From Wenzhouxiangella sp042310355 (GTDB lineage: Bacteria; Pseudomonadota; Gammaproteobacteria; Xanthomonadales; Wenzhouxiangellaceae), in contig NZ_JBHJMR010000001.1 in NCBI RefSeq assembly GCF_042310355.1, positions 186,001-250,000 of the forward strand: a DNA stretch of 64,000 bases. The letters run 5' to 3'. Made by a program: the position numbers and the translations under genes. The notes beneath the pieces are model-generated. The model did no database searches, was not told the DNA's origin, and saw nothing but the letters and a program-made list of their open reading frames with translations. Positions 42,927 to 51,743 of this stretch are shown piece by piece (positions within the stretch are counted from its first letter, which is position 1; each line of letters starts with the position of its first letter).

Positions 42927-44222
42927 ATGCGACTGATCGTCCATCCTGCCGCCGGCGCCTTGAGCGGTCGATATCGGCCGCCCGGCGACAAGTCCGTGTC
43001 ACACCGGGCAGCGATTCTCGGCGGACTGGGTTCCGGCGAGACCGAGATTCTCGGCTTTCTCGACAGCGCCGACACGCGCGCCACGCTCGAGGCGATGCGG
43101 CAGCTCGGCGCCCGGGTCGACGAGCACGACGGCGTGATCCGGATGCGGGGCGGGGCGCTGCGGGCGCCGGACGGGCCGCTGGACCTGGGCAACTCGGGCA
43201 CCGGCATGCGCCTGCTCGCAGGCGCCCTGGCCGGGCATCCCGATCTTCACGGGCGTCGCATCGAGATGATCGGCGACGCGTCGCTCTCGCGCCGGCCGAT
43301 GGCGCGCATCATCGAGCCGCTTGCGCGCATGGGTGCGAAGATCGACAGCCGCGAGGGCCGGGCGCCGCTGCTCGTCGAGCCGGTTGCCCTGACCGGTACA
43401 ACGCATGTATTGAGCGTCGCCAGCGCCCAGGTCAAGTCGGCCGTTCTGCTCGCCGGACTGCACGCCGAAGGAGAGACCGTCGTCGTCGAGCCGGGCGTGA
43501 GCCGCGATCACACCGAGCGCATGCTGCCGGCCTTCGGGGTGTCGCTGCATGACGGCGAGCCGGGGGTGGGCGTTCGCGGCGGGCAGAAGCTCTCTGGAAC
43601 CCGCATCGAGGTGCCCGGCGACCTGTCCTCCGCCGCTTTCCCCCTGGCAGCCGGCTTGCTGGTTCCGGGTTCGGAGATCGAACTCGACGGCGTCGGACTC
43701 AACCCGACGCGCAGCGGCTTCGTCGATATCGTGCGCGCCATGGGTGCCAGCGTGGCGATCGAGGCGGGGCAGTCGGACGGCGGCGAGCCGCTGGGCCGGC
43801 TGGTCGTGCGCGCCGCTGCGCTCACGGGCGTCGATGTCGCCCCGCAGCAGGTGCCGCTGGCCATCGACGAGTTTCCGCTGATCATGGCCCTGGCCGCCGC
43901 GGCCGGGGGAGCGACCCGAATCCGCGGCGCCAGCGAGCTTCGGGTCAAGGAGTCCGACCGGATCGCCGTGATGTGTCGCGAACTGTCCCGGCTGGGCGTA
44001 GAACTCGAAGAGCTCGAAGACGGCGCCATCGTCACCGGCGGCCGGGTGCGCGGCGGCGAAGTCGACAGCCACGGCGACCATCGCGTGGCCATGAGCCTGG
44101 CGGTACTGGCGCTGGTGGCCGAAGCCCCGGTCGCCATCGACAATGCCGAATGGATCCGGACGAGTTATCCGGGGTTCGTGGAGGACATGAGGGCCCTGGG
44201 GGCGGAGATGGAGTGGGATTGA
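42927..44222 (+). CDS. aroA: 3-phosphoshikimate 1-carboxyvinyltransferase (EPSP synthase)
   Basis: Catalyses the sixth shikimate-pathway step, adding the enolpyruvyl group. It starts RLIVHPAAGALSGRYRPPGD, with KSVSHRAAIL, GNSGTGMRLLAGA, and the C-terminal motifs RVKESDRIAVMCREL and GDHRVAMSLAVLAL. The length of 431 aa is standard. In Pseudomonas the gene is fused to tyrA; here it stands alone and no prephenate dehydrogenase gene is in the window. Confidence 0.97.
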   Translation: MRLIVHPAAGALSGRYRPPGDKSVSHRAAILGGLGSGETEILGFLDSADTRATLEAMRQLGARVDEHDGVIRMRGGALRAPDGPLDLGNSGTGMRLLAGALAGHPDLHGRRIEMIGDASLSRRPMARIIEPLARMGAKIDSREGRAPLLVEPVALTGTTHVLSVASAQVKSAVLLAGLHAEGETVVVEPGVSRDHTERMLPAFGVSLHDGEPGVGVRGGQKLSGTRIEVPGDLSSAAFPLAAGLLVPGSEIELDGVGLNPTRSGFVDIVRAMGASVAIEAGQSDGGEPLGRLVVRAAALTGVDVAPQQVPLAIDEFPLIMALAAAAGGATRIRGASELRVKESDRIAVMCRELSRLGVELEELEDGAIVTGGRVRGGEVDSHGDHRVAMSLAVLALVAEAPVAIDNAEWIRTSYPGFVEDMRALGAEMEWD

Positions 44223-44240
44223 ATGGTCTGCGGGGCAATG

Positions 44241-44405
44241 TAATGACCAAGAACCAAGCACCAATTTCCAAACAATGTTCAACAGCCAAATTCCAATGAC
44301 CGAAACCGGGCCCGGCGCCGAACGTGGCGACGCTTTTCGTTTGGGTGATTCGAATTTCGGTCGTTGGACATTGTTTGGTACTTGATCATTGTGATTTGAT
44401 CATTC
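44241..44405 (+). repeat. Inverted-repeat element with CCAAGCACCAATT arms (element G) in the aroA-cmk gap
   Basis: Left arm 44241-44306 contains AATGACCAAGAACCAAGCAC, CCAATTTCCAAACAATG and AATTCCAATGACCGAAAC. Right arm about 44345-44405 contains GTCGTTGGACATTGTTTGG and CTTGATCATTGTGATTTG. The short core is CGGGCCCGGCGCCG. The piece CCAATGACCGAAAC also occurs in element F at 57300-57329. The cmk start is 44 bases beyond the right arm. Confidence 0.78.
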
Positions 44406-44448
44406 CAATCACCGATAATGTCGCCACTCCGAAACGACCGATAGAAGC

Positions 44449-45153
44449 ATGACCGAATCCCCCGACAATGAAATACCCGTCCTCACCATCGACGGCCCGT
44501 CGGGCGCCGGCAAGGGCGCGGTTTCGGCCATCGTCGCCGGGCGCCTCGGCTGGCACCTGCTCGACTCCGGGGCGGTCTACCGCGCGGTGGCGCTGGCTGC
44601 CATCGACCGTGGCGTGGATCCGGAAGACGATCCGGCGCTGGTGGCCTTGTGTGACGACCTGGACCTGCAGTTCCGTTCGGGAGAGGACGGCATTGCCGTC
44701 TTGCTCGACGGTCGTCCCGTCGACGAGCGGCTGCGCAGCGAGGCGGTTTCGGTGATGGCCTCGCGAATCGCGTCTCGCCCGCCCGTGCGCCGGGCCCTGC
44801 TGGGTCTGCAGCGGGCATTTCGCCGGGCGCCCGGCCTGGTGGCCGACGGCCGCGACATGGGTACGGTCGTGTTTTCCGACGCCCCGGTGAAGGTGTTTCT
44901 GGACGCCAGCGTGGCCGAACGCGCTCGCCGCCGGCATAAACAGTTGAAAGAAAAAGGAGAAAGTGTTAAATTCTCCCGTCTTTTTCACGACCTTGCCGAG
45001 CGCGACCGCAGGGATCGTGAGCGAGCCGTTTCGCCGACGGTTCCAGCGTCCGATGCCACGGTCATCGACTCGACCGAACTGGCGCTGGAACAGGTGGTCG
45101 AACGGATCCTCGATCTGGTTGCCGAGCGACCGGGTCGTGAAGAGAAAACCTGA
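44449..45153 (+). CDS. cmk: Cytidylate kinase
   Basis: Phosphorylates CMP and dCMP with ATP. The P-loop DGPSGAGKGAVSAIVAGRLG follows LTI near residues 12-31, then LDSGAVYRAVAL, the lid helix and the NMP-binding domain (about residues 110-150), and GLVADGRDMGTVVF. The length of 234 aa fits. It is normally cotranscribed with rpsA, but a terminator-like hairpin lies between them here. Confidence 0.95.
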   Translation: MTESPDNEIPVLTIDGPSGAGKGAVSAIVAGRLGWHLLDSGAVYRAVALAAIDRGVDPEDDPALVALCDDLDLQFRSGEDGIAVLLDGRPVDERLRSEAVSVMASRIASRPPVRRALLGLQRAFRRAPGLVADGRDMGTVVFSDAPVKVFLDASVAERARRRHKQLKEKGESVKFSRLFHDLAERDRRDRERAVSPTVPASDATVIDSTELALEQVVERILDLVAERPGREEKT

Positions 45154-45161
45154 ACCAAGTC

Positions 45162-45194
45162 CCGGCCCCGCAAGCGGCGGCGGTCGGTTTTTTT
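45162..45194 (+). terminator. Terminator-like hairpin between cmk and rpsA
   Basis: CCGGCCCCGC at 45162-45171 pairs with GCGGCGGTCGG before position 45188, with one bulged base and one G-U pair; a run of seven T follows. It may stop cmk read-through or act in the rpsA leader. The rpsA ATG is 94 bases downstream. Confidence 0.6.
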
Positions 45195-45288
45195 CACGAG
45201 TGTCTGTCCGAGCAGACGCGGAAACCAGAGAGACAAGCGCACCTTGAATGCCAATACCGCGCAGATCTTGCAGGAAGAATCAAGCGTA

Positions 45289-46965
45289 ATGACCGAATCA
45301 TTTGCCGAACTATTTGAACAGAGTATTGCCGAGAAGGACCTTCGCCCCGGTGCGATCGTCATGGGCAAGATTGTCGATATCCGCGACGACGTGGTCGTCG
45401 TCAATGCCGGACTGAAGTCCGAGGGTATCGTTCCCATCCACCAGTTCCGCAAGCCTGACGGCGAGCTGGAAGTGGAAGTGGGCGACGAGGTGGAAGTCGC
45501 GCTCGATACCGTCGAGGACGGTTTCGGCGAAACCCGCCTGTCGCGCGAGAAGGCCAAGCGGGCCCGCGTCTGGACCAAGCTCGAGCAGGGCTACGAGAAC
45601 GAAGACAATGTGATCGGTCAGATTTCCGGCAAGGTCAAGGGTGGCTTCACGGTCAACATCGACGGCATCCGCGCCTTTCTGCCCGGATCGCTGGTCGACG
45701 TCCGCCCCGTGCGCGACCCGGCCTACCTCGAGGGCAAGGACCTCGAGTTCAAGATCATCAAGCTCGACCGCCGTCGCAACAACCTGGTGGTCAGCCGCCG
45801 CGCCGTGGTCGAACACGAGTACGCAGCCGAGCGCGAAGACCTGATCGAGCGCCTGACCGAAGGCGCGGTGGTCAAGGGTGTGGTCAAGAACCTCACCGAC
45901 TACGGTGCCTTCCTGGACCTGGGCGGTATCGACGGCCTGCTGCACATCACCGATATGGCCTGGAAGCGCGTGCGTCATCCGTCCGAAGTCGTGGATGTCG
46001 GCGATGAACTCGAAGTGCGCGTGCTGCGCTTCGACCGCGAACGCATGCGCGTTTCGCTGGGTCTCAAGCAGCTTGGTGACGATCCCTGGGAAAACATCGA
46101 CCGCCGCTATCCGCCGACGACCCGTTTGTTCGGCAAGGTCACCAACATCACCGACTACGGCTGCTTCGTCGAAATCGAGGACGGCGTCGAAGGCCTGGTC
46201 CACGTCTCCGAGATGGACTGGACCAACAAGAACGTCAACCCGGCCAAGATGGTTCATGTCGGCCAGGAAGTGGAAGTCATGGTGCTGGATGTCGACGAAG
46301 AGCGTCGCCGCATCTCGCTGGGTATGAAGCAGTGCGCGCCCAACCCATGGGAAGCCTTTGCCGCCACGCACAACAAGGGCGACAAGGTCTCCGGTTCGAT
46401 CAAGTCGATCACCGACTTCGGCATCTTCATCGGTCTCGACGGCGGAATCGACGGTCTGGTTCACCTCTCCGACATCTCCTGGATGACCCCGGGCGAGGAA
46501 GCAATCCGCAACTACCGCAAGGGCGAGGAAGTCGAAGCCACCGTTCTGGCCGTCGACCCGGAGCGCGAGCGGATTTCACTGGGCATCAAGCAGCTCGAGC
46601 AGGATCCCTTTGCCACTTACATGGCCGAGCATCCGCGTGGCTCCATCGTCAACGGTACCGTCAAGGAAGTTGACGCCAAGGGCGCCGTGGTCGAGTTGGC
46701 CGACGGCGTGGACGGCTACATCAAGGCTTCGGACCTGGCCAAGGAGCGCGTCGACGATGCCACAAAGGTGGTTTCGGAAGGCGACAAGATCGAAGCCAAG
46801 TTCGTCGCCCTGGATCGCAAGTCCCGCAACCTGACCCTGTCGATCCGGGCCAAGGACGACGACGAACTGGCCGATGCGGTCGACCAGTACAAGCGTTCCG
46901 GTAGCGGCGGCAGCACCACGCTGGGTGACCTGCTCAAGGAACAGCTTGAGAACAAGGACGACTGA
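45289..46965 (+). CDS. rpsA: 30S ribosomal protein S1
   Basis: A 558-aa protein built of six S1 RNA-binding repeats, which brings mRNA to the 30S subunit. The repeats are visible as GKIVDIRDDVVVVNAGLKSEG, then GAVVKGVVKNLTDYGAFLDL, GKVTNITDYGCFVEI, SGSIKSITDFGIFIGL and VNGTVKEVDAKGAVVELA, each with downstream EVEV or ERRRISL-type strands. The ATG at 45289 is preceded by AGGAAG and gives the normal N-terminus; a TTG extension from 45244 is disfavoured. Confidence 0.97.
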   Translation: MTESFAELFEQSIAEKDLRPGAIVMGKIVDIRDDVVVVNAGLKSEGIVPIHQFRKPDGELEVEVGDEVEVALDTVEDGFGETRLSREKAKRARVWTKLEQGYENEDNVIGQISGKVKGGFTVNIDGIRAFLPGSLVDVRPVRDPAYLEGKDLEFKIIKLDRRRNNLVVSRRAVVEHEYAAEREDLIERLTEGAVVKGVVKNLTDYGAFLDLGGIDGLLHITDMAWKRVRHPSEVVDVGDELEVRVLRFDRERMRVSLGLKQLGDDPWENIDRRYPPTTRLFGKVTNITDYGCFVEIEDGVEGLVHVSEMDWTNKNVNPAKMVHVGQEVEVMVLDVDEERRRISLGMKQCAPNPWEAFAATHNKGDKVSGSIKSITDFGIFIGLDGGIDGLVHLSDISWMTPGEEAIRNYRKGEEVEATVLAVDPERERISLGIKQLEQDPFATYMAEHPRGSIVNGTVKEVDAKGAVVELADGVDGYIKASDLAKERVDDATKVVSEGDKIEAKFVALDRKSRNLTLSIRAKDDDELADAVDQYKRSGSGGSTTLGDLLKEQLENKDD

Positions 46966-47031
46966 TACGGGATGACCGAGCCGGCGCCATCGCACCGTGA
47001 TGGCGCCGGCCGGCTCCGCACGGGGAGGGCT

Positions 47032-47325
47032 ATGACCAAATCCGAACTGATCGAACACATGGCCGGTGAGCAGAATCACCTCAGCCAGGCCGATGTCGAG
47101 CTGGCGGTGCGTTGCATTCTCGAGCAAATGAGTCGGGCGCTGTCAGAAGGGGAACGGATAGAAATCCGTGGATTTGGCAGTTTTTCGCTTCACTATCGTC
47201 CGCCGCGCATGGGGCGTAATCCCCGAACCGGCGAGTCGGTTGCCCTGCCGGGCAAATACGTGCCGCACTTCAAGCCTGGCAAGGCGCTGCGGGAGCGGGT
47301 CAACGAAGGGGCTTCGTCGGACTGA
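47032..47325 (+). CDS. ihfB: Integration host factor, beta subunit
   Basis: A 97-aa DNA-bending protein. It starts MTKSELIEHMAGEQNHLSQ and carries IEIRGFGSFSLHYRPPRMGR, the signature region with the DNA-intercalating beta arms (MGRNPRTGESVALPGK), and ends ALRERV. The ATG at 47032 is supported by GGGGAGGG just upstream; an in-frame ATG at 46972 would add 20 unrelated residues. It usually follows rpsA, as here. Confidence 0.95.
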   Translation: MTKSELIEHMAGEQNHLSQADVELAVRCILEQMSRALSEGERIEIRGFGSFSLHYRPPRMGRNPRTGESVALPGKYVPHFKPGKALRERVNEGASSD

Positions 47326-47332
47326 TCGGCCC

Positions 47333-47608
47333 ATGTTTCGCTGGCTCCTGATCCTGCTTGTCCTCGCCGCCGCTGTCGCGGGCCTGATCGTGGGCGTTCT
47401 CAATGCCGACATCGTCAGCCTGGACCTGCTGGTTCTCGAGGTAAGCTTGCCGCTCGGTGCGCTGGTGCTACTCGCGTTGGCTCTCGGCCTGGTGGTGGGG
47501 CTGGCACTTGCCTGGCTCCTTTTCTTCCTGCCCGGGCGCCTGCGACGCGCTTCCCGATCCCGTCAACGCAACAAGGGGACCGACCTGGCTGACCGGCCCC
47601 ATGGCTGA
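47333..47608 (+). CDS. lapA: Lipopolysaccharide assembly protein LapA (DUF1049)
   Basis: A 91-aa protein of the LapA type (DUF1049) with two hydrophobic segments, MFRWLLILLVLAAAVAGLIV and LPLGALVLLALALGLVVGLA, connected by a short NADIVSLDLLVLEV loop, and an arginine-rich C-terminus. LapA pairs with LapB in balancing lipopolysaccharide synthesis. The gene starts 7 bases after ihfB and overlaps lapB by 8 bases. Confidence 0.9.
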   Translation: MFRWLLILLVLAAAVAGLIVGVLNADIVSLDLLVLEVSLPLGALVLLALALGLVVGLALAWLLFFLPGRLRRASRSRQRNKGTDLADRPHG

Positions 47609-48770
47609 GTGGGTCGTTCTTTTCCTCCTGCTCCCCGTTGCCGCGGCCAGCGGCTGGTACCTCGCCCGGCGCCAGAGCGCGCGGCATAGCCGCAAGCGCG
47701 CAAGCTCGCTGTCGAGCAATTATTTTCGTGGGCTCAACTACCTGCTCAACGAGCAGCCCGACAAGGCCATCGAGGTTTTTCTCAAGCTGGTCGAGGTCAA
47801 TCCGGACACGGTCGAAACCCACCTCGCGCTGGGTAGCCTTTTCAGGCGTCGGGGCGAGATGGACAAGGCGATCCGCTTCCATAAGCACATCATTACCCGA
47901 CCCGGCCTGACCGACGAGCAGCGGGCCCAGGCGCTGATGGAACTGGGCGAGGACTACATGCAGGCGGGCTTGCTGGATCGCGCCGAGTATCTCTTCTCGG
48001 ACCTGCTCGATCACGACGATTCGCATATTCGGCCCGTGCGGCAGCTGCTCGATATATACCAGCAGGAGAAAGACTGGGAGAAGGCCATCGTCCAGGCCGC
48101 CAGACTTCGCCAGGTCGACGGTGAGCGCTCGGCCGCGCTGATCGCCAGTTTCCACTGCGAGCTGGCCCGCCAGGCGCTCGATGAAGACGACGTGGAGGCC
48201 GCGCGTCGTTCGCTTCGCCAGGCGCGACGCCATGATCCGGCCAATGCCCGGGCCCACCTCATCCAGGCCGAGATCGCCATCCGCGAGGCGGAATGGACGG
48301 ACGCGGCCGAACACTTCCGCAAGGCCTGCGAGATCGATCCCGACTGCCTGAGTTTCGCGTTCGATCAGTTGCTTGAAAGCCATCGCCAGGCCGACCTGCT
48401 CGAGTCGCTCGAGGACTGGCTGGAAGCCCTGGTCGAACGCAGTCCGATGACCACCGGCATTCTCGCCCTGGCACGCATGAAGGCGGCCCGGGATCCGCGT
48501 GCGGCGGTGGCCTTTCTGCTCGACCACCTGTCGCGCCGACCGACCGTGCGCGGGCTCGACTATCTCATCGATCTGGTCTATCGCCAGGGCGCGAGCCTGG
48601 ACGAAGTCGGTCCCGAGCTGATCCAGGACATTCTCCAGCGCCTGCTCGAGGGCCAGCCCCGTTATCGCTGCGAACACTGCGGATTCAGCGGCAGCTCCTG
48701 GCACTGGCTGTGCCCCGGCTGCCGTCGCTGGAACACCACCCGCGCCATTACCGGCGTACTCGGCGAGTGA
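47601..48770 (+). CDS. lapB: Lipopolysaccharide assembly protein LapB (YciM)
   Basis: A 389-aa protein with an N-terminal membrane anchor (EWVVLFLLLPVAAASGWYLA), TPR repeats (for example PDKAIEVFLKLVEVNPDT and GEMDKAIRFHKHII) and a rubredoxin-like zinc domain (YRCEHCGFSGSSWHWLCPGC, four cysteines). LapB recruits FtsH to LpxC, so it limits lipid A synthesis. It overlaps lapA at the start and the next gene by 4 bases (GTGA). Confidence 0.95.
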   Translation: MAEWVVLFLLLPVAAASGWYLARRQSARHSRKRASSLSSNYFRGLNYLLNEQPDKAIEVFLKLVEVNPDTVETHLALGSLFRRRGEMDKAIRFHKHIITRPGLTDEQRAQALMELGEDYMQAGLLDRAEYLFSDLLDHDDSHIRPVRQLLDIYQQEKDWEKAIVQAARLRQVDGERSAALIASFHCELARQALDEDDVEAARRSLRQARRHDPANARAHLIQAEIAIREAEWTDAAEHFRKACEIDPDCLSFAFDQLLESHRQADLLESLEDWLEALVERSPMTTGILALARMKAARDPRAAVAFLLDHLSRRPTVRGLDYLIDLVYRQGASLDEVGPELIQDILQRLLEGQPRYRCEHCGFSGSSWHWLCPGCRRWNTTRAITGVLGE

Positions 48771-49792
48771 TCAGCGATGCCGCCCTGTGGCTGCTCTTCG
48801 CCGGAGCGGCCGTGGTTTCCGCGGCGCTGACCGCGCCGATTCGTCACTGGCTGCTCCGCAAGCGCCTCCTCGACCTTCCCGAAGCGCGGCGAAGCCATGC
48901 CAGCCCGACGCCGCGCGGGGGTGGGCTGGCGCTGGTTCTTGCCATGGTGCTGGCCTGGCTGGCCTGGCCGGGCGCTTTGCCGGGGTGGTGGCAACCCATG
49001 CTGGCCGTGCTCACCATGGCCCTGATCGGCTGGCTGGATGATCGCCGACCGCTGCCGGCGAGCCTGCGCTTTGCCGCTCAGTTGCTGGTTGCCGTCGGCC
49101 TGCTGGCGTCCGTGGGCGGGATCCGCCAGGTGGTGGTATTCGGCGTACCGATCGAGCTGCCGTGGCTCTGGACGATGCTCGGTCTGGTGGGCGTGGTTTG
49201 GTTGATCAACCTGTACAACTTCATGGACGGCTCGGACGGCATGGCGGCCGGGCAGGGGCTCTGGGCCGGGCTGGTCACGGCGTTCGTTTTCCAGCTGGGC
49301 GGAGAACCCATGCTGGCGGCTTTCGCGCTGGCCCTGGCCGGGGCCTGGGGCGGTTTCCTGTTCTGGAATCGGCCGCCGGCGGGCATCTTCATGGGCGATG
49401 TCGGCTCGCTGGCGCTCGGAGCGGGCCTCGCGGCCTGCGCCGTCCTGGGCGCCGTCACCGGCTCGATCAGTATCTGGGTCAGCTTCATGATTTCCTCGTT
49501 GTTCGTGGTCGATGCGACCGCCACCCTCCTCGCGCGAGTCGTTCGGGGGGAGCGGTGGTATACTCCCCACCGGCAGCATGCCTACCAGCGATTGCTCGAT
49601 CTGGGATGGAGCCATGGACAGGTGCTGGGGCTCTACCTCCTGATCAACGTGATCGTGGTGCTGCCGGTCATTGCGGCGGCCGTGCGCTGGCCGCAGCTTG
49701 ACACCTTGCTGGCTGCCGGTCTGGCGGCGGTGCTTGCCGTGGGGTGGCGGGTCGTTCAGTCGGCTGCGACAGTGAACAAAGACAAGGCATGA
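48767..49792 (+). CDS. Glycosyl-phospholipid transferase of the WecA/MraY family
   Basis: A 341-aa polytopic protein with about ten membrane segments. Family motifs are DLPEARRSHASPTPRGGGLA, GWLDDRRPLPASLRFAAQ, NLYNFMDGSDGMAAGQ (the acidic catalytic loop), FMGDVGSLALG, and HRQHAYQRL near the end. It should transfer a sugar 1-phosphate to undecaprenyl phosphate, starting an O-antigen- or capsule-type chain. A GTG overlapping the lapB stop gives the start; the upstream frame is unsupported. Its stop overlaps the start of the next gene (ATGA). Confidence 0.88.
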   Translation: MISDAALWLLFAGAAVVSAALTAPIRHWLLRKRLLDLPEARRSHASPTPRGGGLALVLAMVLAWLAWPGALPGWWQPMLAVLTMALIGWLDDRRPLPASLRFAAQLLVAVGLLASVGGIRQVVVFGVPIELPWLWTMLGLVGVVWLINLYNFMDGSDGMAAGQGLWAGLVTAFVFQLGGEPMLAAFALALAGAWGGFLFWNRPPAGIFMGDVGSLALGAGLAACAVLGAVTGSISIWVSFMISSLFVVDATATLLARVVRGERWYTPHRQHAYQRLLDLGWSHGQVLGLYLLINVIVVLPVIAAAVRWPQLDTLLAAGLAAVLAVGWRVVQSAATVNKDKA

Positions 49793-51681
49793 CTGTGACC
49801 GAACAGCCGGAAAAGCGTGGGGCGATTCTGAATCTTCGTGCATTGGTGGTCGCCCATGACCTGATCATGGTGGCAGCGGCCTGGCTACTGGCGCGGCTGG
49901 CGTCGGTCTGGCTGCTGGGTAGCGCCGCCATGGACTGGCGCCAGGTCGCGATCGAAGCCAATCTCATCATCGTTCTCCAGGGTTTTCTTCACTGGCGCGC
50001 CGGCCTCTACCGGGGCGTTTGGCGGTTCGCCAGCCTGCCCGACCTGGGCAATCTCGTTCGTGCAGCCATTCTTGCCGCCGTCTCCGGCGCCGCCGTCTTG
50101 TTGCTGCTCGACGCACCGCTCGAGCTGATGGTGCTCATGGTGTGGCTCTTTCCGGCCTTGCTGCTGTTCAACCTGGGTGTCCCCCGCCTGACCTATCGCG
50201 TGTTCAAGGACATGCGACTGGAGGTCCATCGTCGACGCCAGACCCACCGCACGGTGATCCTCGGTGCAGGCCGCTCCGGGCGGCTATTGCTGCCGGAGCT
50301 GCGCCGCCGGGGTGGTTTCGACGTGGTCGGCTTCCTCGACGACGACCGCGGTCTGCGCAATACCGAAATCGACGACGTGCCGGTGCTCGGCGATATCGCC
50401 AGCCTGCCGCGAATCGCCCGCGAGGCCGACCTGGACATGGCGGCGATCGCCATTCCTTCGGCCACCAATGCCCAGATGCAGCGGGTCGTCGAGATCTGCG
50501 AGCGCGCCGGCGTGGAATTCCGTACCGTGCCCACCCTCAAGGAACTGGGCGCTTCCCTGACGCGTTTCGACGACCTCAAGCCTGTCGCCATCGACGACCT
50601 GCTCGGCCGCGAGCCGGTCTCGCTCGACTGGGAGTCCATTCGCGCCGGCCTGGCCGGCAAGCGCGTGCTCGTGACCGGTGGCGGCGGCTCGATCGGTGCA
50701 GAACTCTGTCGACAGATCGCGCGCCTGGATCCGGCCGGCCTGGTGGTGCTCGACAACAGCGAGTTCAATCTCTACCGCATCGACTACGGGCTTAAGGCCG
50801 AGTTTCGCGACCTGATGGTCGAGACCGTGCTCGGCGATGTCTGCGACCCGGCCACGGTCGAGACGGTCATCAAGCGCGCCCGGCCGGAAGTGGTCTTTCA
50901 TGCTGCCGCCTACAAGCATCTGCCGATGCTCCAGAACCAGGTCCGCGAAGCCTTCCGGAACAACGTCGTCGGCACACGCCGCGTAGCCGACGCGGCCGTA
51001 CGCTACGGTGTCGGCACCTTCGTGCTGATTTCGACCGACAAGGCGGTCAATCCCTGCAACGTCATGGGCGCGACCAAGCGGATTGCCGAGCTCTACGTCC
51101 AGCACCTCAACCAGGTCTCGGATACCCGGTTCATCACGGTGCGCTTCGGCAACGTGCTGAATTCCACCGGGTCGGTCGTGCCGCTGTTCAACGAGCAGAT
51201 TCGTCGCGGTGGTCCGGTCACGGTCACGCATCCGGAGATTACCCGCTACTTCATGACCATCGCCGAGGCGGGTCAGCTGATCCTGCAGGCCGGCGTGCTC
51301 GGCCGTGGCGGTGAAGTGTTCGTGCTCGACATGGGTGAGCCGGTGCGAATCAGCTTCCTGGCCGAGCAGCTCATCCGCCTGGCCGGCAAGGAGCCGGGCC
51401 GCGATGTGGAGATCCTCTACACCGGCCTGCGTCCCGGCGAGAAGCTGTTCGAGGAGCTTTTCCACGAAGACGAATCCTATGCCACGACCGCCCACGAGAA
51501 GATCTTTCTCTCGCAGGGCGCCAGCCAGGGCCTGGACGGCATCGACGAGAAGCTGCGCCGGGCCGAGGCCGCCGTCATGCGCTACGACAACGCCGAGCTC
51601 AGGGCCATCCTGCTCGACCTGGTGCCCGAACTGGGCAAGGTGCCGAGGCGGGATCGGAAGGTGATTCCGCTCAGCGGCTGA
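49789..51681 (+). CDS. Nucleotide-sugar 4,6-dehydratase/epimerase, membrane type (WbpM/PglF/CapD family)
   Basis: A 630-aa protein. Four to five N-terminal membrane helices (about residues 15-135) precede a CoA-binding-like Rossmann half (VILGAGRSGRLLLPELRRRG) and the catalytic SDR domain (short-chain dehydrogenase/reductase; VTGGGGSIGAELCRQIARLD). The usual family segment is STDKAVNPTNVMGATKR; here it is STDKAVNPCNVMGATKR, which carries the active-site lysine and methionine in place of tyrosine. It probably converts UDP-GlcNAc to a 4-keto-6-deoxy sugar for surface polysaccharide. The ATG at 49789 overlaps the upstream gene, so the pair is coupled. Together they start a rare-sugar surface glycan; the remaining pathway is elsewhere. 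Confidence 0.9.
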   Translation: MTVTEQPEKRGAILNLRALVVAHDLIMVAAAWLLARLASVWLLGSAAMDWRQVAIEANLIIVLQGFLHWRAGLYRGVWRFASLPDLGNLVRAAILAAVSGAAVLLLLDAPLELMVLMVWLFPALLLFNLGVPRLTYRVFKDMRLEVHRRRQTHRTVILGAGRSGRLLLPELRRRGGFDVVGFLDDDRGLRNTEIDDVPVLGDIASLPRIAREADLDMAAIAIPSATNAQMQRVVEICERAGVEFRTVPTLKELGASLTRFDDLKPVAIDDLLGREPVSLDWESIRAGLAGKRVLVTGGGGSIGAELCRQIARLDPAGLVVLDNSEFNLYRIDYGLKAEFRDLMVETVLGDVCDPATVETVIKRARPEVVFHAAAYKHLPMLQNQVREAFRNNVVGTRRVADAAVRYGVGTFVLISTDKAVNPCNVMGATKRIAELYVQHLNQVSDTRFITVRFGNVLNSTGSVVPLFNEQIRRGGPVTVTHPEITRYFMTIAEAGQLILQAGVLGRGGEVFVLDMGEPVRISFLAEQLIRLAGKEPGRDVEILYTGLRPGEKLFEELFHEDESYATTAHEKIFLSQGASQGLDGIDEKLRRAEAAVMRYDNAELRAILLDLVPELGKVPRRDRKVIPLSG

Positions 51682-51743
51682 ATCGGGCTCGGAAGCAAAC
51701 GCGCATCACCCCAAAAAGAACGTCCGATTCCAGAGGAGCCGTC

